Of a stretch of 64,000 nucleotides of DNA, positions 19,224-26,807 are shown in pieces; position 1 is the first letter of the stretch; each line of letters opens with the position of its first letter. A model generated the notes under the pieces. The model worked only from the letters and a program-made list of their open reading frames with translations. It did no database searches and was not told the origin of the DNA. This DNA comes from Octadecabacter arcticus 238 (GTDB lineage Bacteria; Pseudomonadota; Alphaproteobacteria; Rhodobacterales; Rhodobacteraceae), in NCBI RefSeq assembly GCF_000155735.2, contig NC_020908.1, forward strand, positions 2,175,001 to 2,239,000, written 5' to 3'. The translations under genes and the position numbers were made by a program.

Positions 19224-19260
19224 CCCTCTCACACATGCAAGCATGTGTTGACGGGCAACG
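19224..19260 (+). repeat. Double-hairpin mini-insertion in IS110 transposase (element 2, 37 nt)
   Basis: Layout: CCCTCTCA, stem CACATGC, AA, stem GCATGTG, then TTG-ACGGG-CAA and CG. Removal restores ALANTMARIVWAL against a family ALANKMAR. The first eight bases are identical to element 1. Confidence 0.6.
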
Positions 19261-19329
19261 GATGGCGCGGATTGTCTGGGCGCTCATAGTGAAAAAAACG
19301 TTTATAGAGCTCTGGCTGCGGCGGCGTAA

Positions 19330-19430
19330 GCCGACTGACAGCCGCGAGGACGTCGGAGCGGAGGAGGGCAAGGAGCTGTATGGCGCAACGGTCGTGAGAC
19401 GGGATTGGGAAAACCGTAAACATACAGGGA
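19330..19430 (+). ncRNA. Possible IS1111-type right-end noncoding (bridge RNA) region
   Basis: IS1111-group IS110 elements carry their target-selecting noncoding RNA downstream of the recombinase gene. This stretch after the TAA has no frame and contains short inverted pairs (CGAC...GTCG). Assignment rests on position only. Confidence 0.25.
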
Positions 19431-19511
19431 ACCCCCTCTTTTTTTGGCATGATCTAAGGTGCGATTATTGCGCGAAGCTGGCGATATGGCTGGCGCGATA
19501 TGAGGATTTTG

Positions 19512-19880
19512 ATGATGAACAAGACTAGGCGTGGCCGAGGTTCCAAATACACGGATGATTTCAAGCGACAGCTTGTAGCGGAAAGCCACACTGCTGGCGT
19601 GAGTGTTCCAATGGTTGCCAAGAAGCACGGTGTGGGCACCAACCGGATTTATGCATGGCGCAGCGATGGGCGGTTTCAGCCTGACAAATCAGATATAGGC
19701 CAGTTCACCCCCGTAGAGATTGCCGATGCGGGTATGGTGGACACGCCTGCGTCATCCGGCACCAGCATCTTACCTGTCCCCCATATTGAGATCACACTTG
19801 AGAACGGTCGCAAGCTGAGCGTGAGCGACGGGGTTGATGCTGGCTTTGTGCTGGAACTGGCGCGAGGACTTGCAGCATGA
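19512..19880 (+). CDS. tnpA: IS66 accessory protein TnpA
   Basis: A protein of about 122 residues with a helix-turn-helix of the IS66 OrfA type ([38 protein letters not shown]) split over residues 12-45. It is needed for efficient IS66 transposition. GAGG lies just upstream of the chosen ATG. Its stop overlaps the tnpB start by 4 nt. Confidence 0.88.
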   Translation: MMNKTRRGRGSKYTDDFKRQLVAESHTAGVSVPMVAKKHGVGTNRIYAWRSDGRFQPDKSDIGQFTPVEIADAGMVDTPASSGTSILPVPHIEITLENGRKLSVSDGVDAGFVLELARGLAA

Positions 19881-20224
19881 TCCCTGTTTTGGGGGATGCG
19901 AAGATCTGGCTTGCCGCAGGAGTTACGGATATGCGGCGCGGCTTCAACGGGCTGGCGGCGCAGACCGCGCAGGTTCTTGCAGCTGACCCTTACGCGGGGC
20001 ATCTATTTTTGTTCCGTGGCCGTCGTGGCGATCAGATCAAGATGATCTGGTGGGATGGTCAGGGCGCGTGCCTGTTTACCAAACGGCTTGAACGTGGACG
20101 GTTCGTATGGCCCTCAGTCAAGGAAGGTAAAGTCAGCCTAAGCCGCGCACAGCTTGCGATGCTGATGGAAGGCATAGACTGGCGTATTCTCAAGAAGACA
20201 TGGCGTCCAAGTATGGTTGGATAG
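19877..20224 (+). CDS. tnpB: IS66 accessory protein TnpB
   Basis: A 115-residue protein with the IS66 OrfB core: [18 protein letters not shown], then [21 protein letters not shown] and [15 protein letters not shown]. The family length is 110-120 residues. The exact role in transposition is unknown. The start overlaps tnpA. Confidence 0.93.
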   Translation: MIPVLGDAKIWLAAGVTDMRRGFNGLAAQTAQVLAADPYAGHLFLFRGRRGDQIKMIWWDGQGACLFTKRLERGRFVWPSVKEGKVSLSRAQLAMLMEGIDWRILKKTWRPSMVG

Positions 20225-20293
20225 CTGTATGTTTTATAGGACTTCTTGCCTTTGTGGGATTCCCATGATGCCCGAGATTTGGTATGTAATGGC

Positions 20294-21988
20294 ATGAGTA
20301 AGACCCCTCCAAATCTGACTAATCTGCCCCCTGAAGTACAGGCATACGTTGCCGCGCAAACAGCGGAATTGTCAGAGCTGAAGCAAGCGTTTCTCGGGTC
20401 ATCCCTTGGCCATGCGACGGTACAAAAACGCCTCAAGGATGAGATGGCATCAGTGGACGCCGCCCTGAGTGCCGAGCGCACCGCTCATGCGCGGGCCATC
20501 CAGAACCGAGACACCATCATCGCCGATCTGCGCCTGCAACTCCACGGTCACAACAAGCACCGCTTTGGCTCAAAGTCGGAAAGCAGTGCACAGCTGGCGC
20601 TTGAGTTGATCCTTGAAGAACTTGAGATCGAACAAGCCGTTGAGACAGATGATGAACCCTCTGACGCTGAGGCCAAGCCGCCCCGCACACCGCGCAAGCG
20701 CAAACCTTTCCCAAAGGGGCTGAAGCGTGTCCAAAAGACCATCACCCCCAGTGATGCTTGCACCGACTGTGGCGGCAGCTTCAAAGTGCTTGGAACGGAT
20801 GTGATGGAGGAGTTGGAATATGTCCCGGGACATTACATCGTGAACCAAATTGGCCGCCCGCGTCTGGCCTGCACCTGTTGTGAGGCCGTTGTTCAGGCTG
20901 AGATGCCAAGCCGACCCATTCCGAAGAGCTTTGTCGGCCCCGCGCTGATGGCCCACATCCTGTGCTGTAAATACGGCTATCATCTGCCGCTGTATCGCCA
21001 GAGCCAGATGTTTGCCAACGAGGGCATTGATCTGAGTGGATCGCTCATGGCGGGATGGGTCGGCAAATGCACCAAACTGCTGGAGCGCGTCTCAGATGCA
21101 ATCCGCGATCACGTCTTTGAGGCGCAGGCGATCTTCATGGATGACACAACGGTCAAGCTGCTCCAGAAGGGCAATGGCAAAGGAAAGAATAAGACCAAAA
21201 CCGCGCGACTGTGGGTCTATGCCCGAAAAGAAGACACTTGGGCCAGCGGAGCTCCACCTGCGGTGTGGTACCAGTTCTCCACCAGCCGTGAGGCGGAGCA
21301 TCCCAGCAAGCATCTCGAAAGCTATGAAGGCTACGCCCATGCGGATGCCTATGCTGGGTATAATGACGCCTACCGCACGGGGCGGGTCAAAGAGATGGCA
21401 TGCATGGCCCATGTGCGGCGTGAGTTCTTTGACCTTTATGAAAGCACAAAGCTGCCCGTGGCGGGCGAAGCCGTGCTGCGGATTAAAAAGCTCTATGATG
21501 TTGAGACACAAGCGCGGTTCCTGCCCCCTGCGGAACGCGTGGCCCTGCGTCAGGAATACGCCAAGCCGATCTTTGATGACCTGGAAGTCTGGCTTAAAGA
21601 GCAACTGGGCAAGATCTCTAGCAAGACGCCGCTGGCCAAGGCGATCAAATATGCACTGGCGCGCCTGCCAAAGGCACGGCCCTATCTTGATCACGGCTTT
21701 CTTGAGCTGGACAACAACACAGCCGAGCGCGCAGTGCGCCCTGTGGCCGTGGGACGCAAAAACTATCTCTTCATGGGATCAGAAGCAGGCGGCAAATCTG
21801 CAGCAATTGCTTATACGTTGATAGAGACCGCCAAGATGAACAAAGTGAATCCCAAAGCCTGGCTCGCATGGGTGCTGGAACGCATCCAGGACCATCAAGC
21901 AAACCGTATCAACGATCTCATGCCGTGGGCCTATCAGGACATGATCGATGCTAAAAACGCCGAGGCCGAGGCAAAAGACGCAGCTTGA
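20294..21988 (+). CDS. tnpC: IS66 transposase TnpC (DDE)
   Basis: A 564-residue transposase. The order is: coiled coil (about 25-85), zinc-binding segment CTDCGGSF, EYVPGHYIVNQIGRPRLAC with a further CTCC, the helical domain, and the DDE core (FMDDTTVKLL, AHADAYAGYND, NTAERAVRPVAVGRKNYLF). The start at 20294 gives MSKTPPNLTNLPPEVQAYVAA, the family N-terminus; an upstream in-frame ATG at 20246 is less likely. The frame is intact, so this is one of the few complete transposases here. Confidence 0.92.
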   Translation: MSKTPPNLTNLPPEVQAYVAAQTAELSELKQAFLGSSLGHATVQKRLKDEMASVDAALSAERTAHARAIQNRDTIIADLRLQLHGHNKHRFGSKSESSAQLALELILEELEIEQAVETDDEPSDAEAKPPRTPRKRKPFPKGLKRVQKTITPSDACTDCGGSFKVLGTDVMEELEYVPGHYIVNQIGRPRLACTCCEAVVQAEMPSRPIPKSFVGPALMAHILCCKYGYHLPLYRQSQMFANEGIDLSGSLMAGWVGKCTKLLERVSDAIRDHVFEAQAIFMDDTTVKLLQKGNGKGKNKTKTARLWVYARKEDTWASGAPPAVWYQFSTSREAEHPSKHLESYEGYAHADAYAGYNDAYRTGRVKEMACMAHVRREFFDLYESTKLPVAGEAVLRIKKLYDVETQARFLPPAERVALRQEYAKPIFDDLEVWLKEQLGKISSKTPLAKAIKYALARLPKARPYLDHGFLELDNNTAERAVRPVAVGRKNYLFMGSEAGGKSAAIAYTLIETAKMNKVNPKAWLAWVLERIQDHQANRINDLMPWAYQDMIDAKNAEAEAKDAA

Positions 21989-22033
21989 TCAAGGGCAGCG
22001 TTGATGCTTACGTTCAGTCTGTATTTTGAGTTT

Positions 22034-23148
22034 ATGAGCAAGCAATACAAAACAGTCTCCTTATCCGACGAGCAGCGCATAGCACTTGAAGCGCTTTGCC
22101 GCCGCCGCAAAGTTGACGCCCTTGTATAGCACTTGAAGCGCTTTGCCGCCGCCGCAAAGTTGACGCCCTTGTTTGGAAACGGGCGCGCGCGTTTCTTCTT
22201 TTGGACGCAGGAGAAGACGCCGGAACGGTTTGCCGGATTTTGGATATTGGCCCGACAGTTTTGACGGAGTGGCGATTTGCCTTTGCCGGTGCGGGACTAT
22301 CGTTTTTCGGTCTGAAGGACTACAGCCAGCGTCAGGGTCATTTGTCCGTCGTGCAAGAGCAGGCGGTGAGAGCCCATTTCACCGCGCAGCCTGCCCGCAA
22401 TGCCGATGAGGTCTGTGCCTATGTTCTAGCCGAGTGCGACCAAAACTACAGCACGTCGGGAGCCGCCAAGCTGATGCGCCGCCTGGGGTTCGCGTATAAG
22501 AAACCACAATTGCTGCCTGCACAGGCCGATGAAGCCAAGCAGGCTGCGTTTATTGCCAAATATGAGGCCCTGATGAACGGGTTGGCCGCAGATGAGATGG
22601 TTGTCTTTTCGGACGCTGTCCACCCCGAACACCAGAGCCGCCCCGCCCATGGTTGGTTCCCCAAGGGACAAAAGACGGCCCTGAAGGCGACATCAGGGCG
22701 CAAGCGGCTCAACATTCAGGGCGCGCTTGACCTTGAGACTTTCCAGTTCACCTTTGTGGAAGGCGAGAAGATCAATGCCCAGACAACCCGACAGATGCTG
22801 GAAAAGTTGGAACGCAACAACCAAACCAAGACGGCCATCCACGTCTTTGTCGACAATGCCCGCTATCATCATGCCAAGATACTACAGCCATGGCTGGACA
22901 GCCCAGAACGTCGGGTGAAGTTGCATTTCTTGCCAGCATATGCCCCGCACCTCAACCCGATCGAGCGTCTTTGGGGTGTTATGCACAAATGGGTCACCCA
23001 CAATCGGCACTATGCAACGTTCAACCAATTCACAGAGGCCATTTTCGACTTCTTCCGCAAGACCCTGCCAGAAAAATAGCCAGAGTTCCGCGACACCGTC
23101 ACCGACAACTTCCGCGTCATATCGCTCAAGGAATACAAAGTGATTTGA
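22034..23148 (+). pseudogene. IS630-family transposase, broken by a tandem duplication and an amber codon
   Basis: It starts MSKQYKTVSLSDEQRIALEALCRRRKVDALV, after which a 47-bp tandem duplication (22079-22172) brings a stop and shifts frame. Without one repeat unit the frame continues WKRARAFLLLDAGEDAG. The core is preserved (VVFSDAVHPEH, FVDNARYHHAK, LNPIERLWGVMHKW). Near the end LPEK is followed by TAG instead of the expected Trp codon, then PEFRDTVTDNFRVISLKEYKVI to a TGA at 23146. Two independent lesions mean this copy is dead. Confidence 0.85.
22079..22172 (+). repeat. Perfect 47-bp tandem duplication inside the IS630 transposase
   Basis: Units at 22079-22125 and 22126-22172 are identical, beginning atagcacttgaagcg and ending gacgcccttgt. 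Confidence 0.95.
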
Positions 23149-23178
23149 GGGGAAAACCTCAGGTCAATTCAGGCGCGG

Positions 23179-23376
23179 GAGTATAGACTAAATTTGGTGT
23201 GTGACCGAAGAGGAGACAGCGCGTCCGTCATCTCGTCTCGACGCGCAAAATCAACAATGTTAGTCGTTTTCATGGTGGTGTATCTCCTTTGGTTGGGCTG
23301 CTGTCTCACAACAACAATTAAACCAGATACGCCACCAACCTTCAAACCACTCAAACACCAGATTCAGTCATAGCTC
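23179..23376 (-). mobile_element. MITE-like internally deleted IS256-family element (198 bp)
   Basis: Inverted ends of about 26 bp (19 matches): GAGTATAGACTAAATTTGGT at the left, and reversed GAGCTATGACTGAATCTGGT at the right. Inside, on the minus strand from 23273, is the start of an IS256 transposase (MKTTNIVDFARRDEMTDALS), after which the sequence jumps to the other end. No matching target duplication is evident. A matching 3' fragment lies at 28513. Confidence 0.6.
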
Positions 23377-23759
23377 GTGGTAGTCCGAAAGAATGGAAAA
23401 TACTACGATTTCGAAGATTTTGGCCCCGCATTGAAATATCTTAGATACTCCATGAAAAGCTCTGGGTGATTTGCGATCAAGTCAGTTGGTCCGGTGAAAA
23501 GATAATCATTGTGTTCACTTGTACCTCGCACAACAATAGATGGTCCATATGCTGATGGTTCCATTGTAATTCTGTTCGGGTCAGGAGACTTAAAGTCTTC
23601 AAGCTCAACAATATCGCCGCCTTTGGCACTCATCGGTATCAAGCCGTTGACGAATGTAAATGTGGTGTAATTTTCTGAAGCATTAATAATATCATAATCA
23701 TTCATTGTATATTCTTTTAGGTATGATTTAAACTTAAGTAGACGTCCTTCTTCATTAAC

Positions 23760-24845
23760 CTTAGGCTCAAGTTTCAAATGCAACACTCAGAGCCCTTTGG
23801 GCATAGGATGTTGTGATGGACATACGAAGCAAGCACCTCAGCAGCGAGGACCGTGGCGTGATATTAGCCGAGCATAATAGGGGCAGCAGTCAGCGGTTGA
23901 TCGGCCAGCTTTTGCATCGCCCGGCGAGCACGATCTGCCGTGAGCTGGCGCGAGGTCGGCAGGAAGACGGCAGCTATTGCCCGCAAGCGGCGCGGCAGGC
24001 CTATGATGCCCGGCGTGCGCGCTGCCGCCGCGAGCGCAAGCTTGTGGAGGGGAGCGATCTTTATCGTTTTGTTCATGGCAAGCTCGTACATCTGCACTGG
24101 TCGCCTGAGCAGATTGCGCAGAGACTGCGTCTCATGAAGCCTGATGATCCATCCGCCCATGTGAGCCATGAGACCATCTATGCCGCGATTTACGCGCAGC
24201 CACGTGGTGGGCTGAAGGCGGCGATGATCGAGGCGTTGCGTCAAGCGAAGCCTAAGCGTGGGCTCAAGCGCAGGACAGCGGCGGGCAGTGCTATGGTCCC
24301 GGAATCATTGCGCATTATCAATCGCCCTGAAGAGATCGAAGCGCGACTGGTACCAGGCCATTGGGAGGGCGACCTCATCAAGGGCGCATTCAATCGCTCG
24401 TCAGTGGGGACCTTGGTCGAGCGCAAGACACGCTTTGTCATTCTTTGCAAAATGGACGGCAATGGGGCCGAGGCCGCGCTCGACAGCTTCACCCGCCAGA
24501 TGAGACGACTACCCGCTGCTTTGCGCAAGAGCATGACCTACGACCGCGGCTCCGAAATGGCCTGCCACCCCGAACTCGCCAGACGGTTGAAGATCGATAT
24601 CTGGTTCTGCGATCCGCATGCGCCTTGGCAGCGTGGCAGCAACGAGAACACCAACGGACTGCTGCGTCAGTACATGCCCAAAGGAACTGACCTGAACGGT
24701 GCAAGCCAAACATGGCTGAACGACGTTGCAAACCTGATGAACAACCGTCCGAGAAAAACTCTCGGTTGGAGAACACCCGCTGAAGCCATGGCCGACGAAA
24801 TCGCGGCCTTCAAATCAACCGTTGCACTTGATGTTTGAATCCAAG
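23760..24845 (+). mobile_element. IS30-family element, complete
   Basis: Imperfect 25-bp inverted ends (CTTAGGCTCAAG... and, reversed, CTTGGATTCAAA...) are flanked by a 3-bp duplication AAC (23757-23759 and 24846-24848), the size expected for IS30. Confidence 0.88.
23816..24838 (+). CDS. IS30-family transposase
   Basis: A 340-residue protein with the N-terminal helix-turn-helix (LSSEDRGVILAEHNRGSSQR, RPASTICREL) and DDE core (HWEGDLIKGAF, YDRGSEMACH, GSNENTNGLLRQYMPK). The GTG-ATG start region favours the ATG at 23816. The frame is intact, and the truncated copy at 14493 is nearly identical. Confidence 0.92.
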   Translation: MDIRSKHLSSEDRGVILAEHNRGSSQRLIGQLLHRPASTICRELARGRQEDGSYCPQAARQAYDARRARCRRERKLVEGSDLYRFVHGKLVHLHWSPEQIAQRLRLMKPDDPSAHVSHETIYAAIYAQPRGGLKAAMIEALRQAKPKRGLKRRTAAGSAMVPESLRIINRPEEIEARLVPGHWEGDLIKGAFNRSSVGTLVERKTRFVILCKMDGNGAEAALDSFTRQMRRLPAALRKSMTYDRGSEMACHPELARRLKIDIWFCDPHAPWQRGSNENTNGLLRQYMPKGTDLNGASQTWLNDVANLMNNRPRKTLGWRTPAEAMADEIAAFKSTVALDV

Positions 24846-25056
24846 AACTTTAACCTCTGGTGGATTTCCCTTATGATTTGGGCCATTGTGCTCTGGCTAA
24901 CTATTTCAACTTCGTGTTCTTTATACTCAGCTCGCTCCAAAACCCGAAAATTTTGGAGAGTGTCAGATCTTCTTGATCTACTAATCTTTTTTGTCTAATA
25001 GTGCCCACCACATCCAAGCGCGATTACCTATTTTAACAAAATAACGCGTGGTGATA

Positions 25057-25263
25057 TCAAGTTTTGATCTGCTCAATAGTATGGTAGCTAATCTCATTAT
25101 CATTCTTTGTGTTTATTTTATCCATTTCGAGCTTAGCCTGATCGTATGTCATGGCATCAGTGAGTATTAATTTTGTGTGATCCCAGGTATCGTGCAATAT
25201 CACAGCCCAAACTGGTTTATCATCAATACTTTTCCTACGTTCCATTCTCTTTTTCTTAGACAT
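25057..25263 (-). CDS. Small protein of unknown function (68 aa)
   Basis: A short basic-then-acidic protein (MSKKKRMERRKSIDDKPVWAV...) in an AT-rich region, about 30 nt downstream of the phosphoesterase gene on the same strand. It has no recognised domain. Composition is that of a soluble protein. A good start with a purine-rich upstream stretch makes it plausible, but it is not proven. Confidence 0.5.
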   Translation of the reverse strand: MSKKKRMERRKSIDDKPVWAVILHDTWDHTKLILTDAMTYDQAKLEMDKINTKNDNEISYHTIEQIKT

Positions 25264-25294
25264 TTAAAACCTTTCGATTGTTGTTTGAAACCAA

Positions 25295-26218
25295 TCAGGA
25301 ATGCGTGGTTAGATTCTTTAAATCCAATGAGGTAATTTTTGGATCGAACTGATAGGAAACCAGAGGCCCATCCCGACCAGCTGAATAATCTAAACAAAGG
25401 GCATTTTTAGCTTGAAGTACTGGCTTTCCAGTCAACCAATAATGCCCAAAGAAAACTGGCTTAGACTGTAATGGATATACGCTCTGTTTGATTGATTTAG
25501 GAAGATTTTTGTCGGGCAATTGATCTAAGTTAGGAACAGAGGTTGCTATCTGCTTCCAAGTGGAGGCAGAGCCATTCCACCACTGTAGCCGAACCTCATA
25601 ACGACCATGCCCTTCTTTATCGTAAATGAGGTAGTCATCAGGGAGCGTGGCCTCAGGACCTTTGGTGGACGTTTCAACCAAAGAAAATAGCTGGCTATCC
25701 TTGTCAGCAGCTAAGAGAAATTGCTCATCAGTCAGCCTGCCATTTTGGGTAACCTTCGACAACTCATCTATTACAGTCTCGTTCCAACAAGCGTGAACAA
25801 TACGAAACGTGTCAAACTCGATAAAGAGCGGTAAGGTCATCATCCATGAAATAGCCTCAGTTGTTTTAGGGGCTTCAAGCGGGAATTCTTGTAGAAAACT
25901 GGCATGCAGTTTGAAATTTTTAGCGGAATGCGCGCGTGCTGGCTCCCCACTCTTTGGGTCTCTGGTATGAAAGTGGATAGCATTAAGTTCGTGATTACCC
26001 ATGATCGCAGCAGCAGTGCCCGCATCGACCATACGACGAACAATGTCGATAACCGCTTCATTGTCCGGCCCCCTATCGATAAAATCACCTAAGAACACGC
26101 ATGTTCGTTTGGGATCGCTATGACGCCATGCACCATTCTTGTGCACATAACCGAGCGACGTTAGAGCTCCTTTTAATTTACCTGCCTGTCCATGAATATC
26201 GGGGATTATATCGTACAT
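25295..26218 (-). CDS. Calcineurin-like metallophosphoesterase
   Basis: A protein of about 307 residues with phosphoprotein-phosphatase/ApaH-type motifs: DIHGQAGKL (GDxHG-like, here PDIHG), GDFIDRGPDN, IMGNHELNAI and a late FGHYWLTG, all binding the two metal ions. Relatives hydrolyse phosphoproteins or diadenosine polyphosphates. The first Asp motif has Pro where Gly is usual. The start at 26218 is chosen because AAGGA lies about 6 nt upstream; 26236 would add six residues. It lies in an AT-rich patch with small unknown genes, suggesting acquisition by transfer. Confidence 0.8.
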   Translation of the reverse strand: MYDIIPDIHGQAGKLKGALTSLGYVHKNGAWRHSDPKRTCVFLGDFIDRGPDNEAVIDIVRRMVDAGTAAAIMGNHELNAIHFHTRDPKSGEPARAHSAKNFKLHASFLQEFPLEAPKTTEAISWMMTLPLFIEFDTFRIVHACWNETVIDELSKVTQNGRLTDEQFLLAADKDSQLFSLVETSTKGPEATLPDDYLIYDKEGHGRYEVRLQWWNGSASTWKQIATSVPNLDQLPDKNLPKSIKQSVYPLQSKPVFFGHYWLTGKPVLQAKNALCLDYSAGRDGPLVSYQFDPKITSLDLKNLTTHS

Positions 26219-26391
26219 TTCGTTTCCTTCTGACACGTTCCCAAAATGATAAAATTTGGGTTTCTCAATTATTTTGCGAATCGTTTCTTCGCTTTCAATT
26301 CACATATAGTAATACGTGCGACGTATTACAAGAAAATTTGTGTTACTTTTATAAATACGTGTTACAATCAACCAAATAGGAGTAAAATATT

Positions 26392-26655
26392 ATGACCGAT
26401 AAACCTATTTCTATAAGGTTAGGTGCTAGGCGCATGGATGCACTCAAACGTTACCTAGTGGCAAATCCCAATGAAAACAGAAACGGGGTTATTGCCGGAG
26501 CAGTCGAAGCTTATCTCAAGGAAACCGGACACTGGAATGACACACTTCCTGTCGGCAGTCGAAATGATCATCCGGACGATCGAAGAAGACCAACATTATC
26601 AGAACGCGTTGCTCGTTTAGAGGAGACAATGTCTCAATTGGCTAAGAAATGCTAA
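26392..26655 (+). CDS. Small ribbon-helix-helix-like protein of unknown function
   Basis: An 87-residue protein beginning KPISIRLGARRMDALKRYL, which resembles the beta strand and first helix of ribbon-helix-helix DNA-binding proteins, followed by a charged C-terminal coil (SERVARLEETMSQL). AGGAG lies 10 nt upstream of the ATG. The AT-rich 26237-26391 upstream likely holds its promoter and that of the divergent phosphoesterase. The 150 nt downstream of it before ISL3 are empty. Confidence 0.5.
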   Translation: MTDKPISIRLGARRMDALKRYLVANPNENRNGVIAGAVEAYLKETGHWNDTLPVGSRNDHPDDRRRPTLSERVARLEETMSQLAKKC

Positions 26656-26807
26656 TCTGATTACTACGAAAGTCAAACTGGTGCTTAAGCAAACCCGCAG
26701 GCTACAAAGTAAGAATTTTCATCAGGTTAGACATAATTTTACTTGTTGAGCAGTTATAGCTGCCAAAGGCCCCTGCCTCTCAAATTCCATTGTATATCAA
26801 TATATAA

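Larger units (their letters stand above)
18196..19329 (+). pseudogene. IS110-family (IS1111-like) transposase, broken by three hairpin insertions
   Basis: The first 245 residues read as a normal IS110 recombinase: VGLDLAKNVFQVHG with the DEDD-type catalytic start, KNDAADAEAI, and MTIPGIGPLIATAL. The rest matches only in pieces: LGLVPRQHSTGGKQRLGAT, then MGDRSLRRRLIIGANSVI, then MARIVWAL, then YRALAAAA and a TAA at 19327-19329. The pieces are separated by insertions of 27 nt (in frame), 42 nt (bringing a stop) and 37 nt (frameshift), and one base is lost near 19298. Without these changes the gene would be about 342 codons, the family norm. GGAG lies upstream of the ATG. Confidence 0.85.
19440..22011 (+). 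mobile_element. IS66-family element with intact three-gene set
   Basis: TnpA, TnpB and TnpC genes lie in the standard order. The right end is probably gatgcttac (ending 22011), since IS66 ends read GTAAGC inward. I could not find a convincing matching left end; the nearest gtaagc (19326) sits at the IS110 stop codon. The left boundary is approximate. Confidence 0.7.
23403..24896 (-). pseudogene. Gene of unknown function split by the IS30 copy
   Basis: Minus-strand frame 23759-23403 (KEYTMNDYDIINASENY... ending AGPKSSKS) continues across the IS30 after removing one AAC duplication: PEHNGPNHKGNPPEVK joins VNEEGRLLKFKSY. Upstream the frame meets a TAG before any start, so the 5' end is already lost. 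I do not recognise the family. The DNA is AT-rich. Confidence 0.55.

Noticed and set aside
12435-19260. Programmed ribosome bypassing over the hairpin inserts
   Set aside because: Matching take-off and landing codons, as in T4 gene 60, are not seen at the insert borders. The IS110 copy also has a separate one-base deletion. Bypassing is left as a test only.
19326-19331. gtaagc as left end of the IS66 element
   Set aside because: It overlaps the IS110 stop codon and only six bases match the right end; the following sequence looks like IS110 tail.
24489-24776. Antisense frames inside IS30 and IS3 copies
   Set aside because: They recur only because the IS copies recur and have no independent support.
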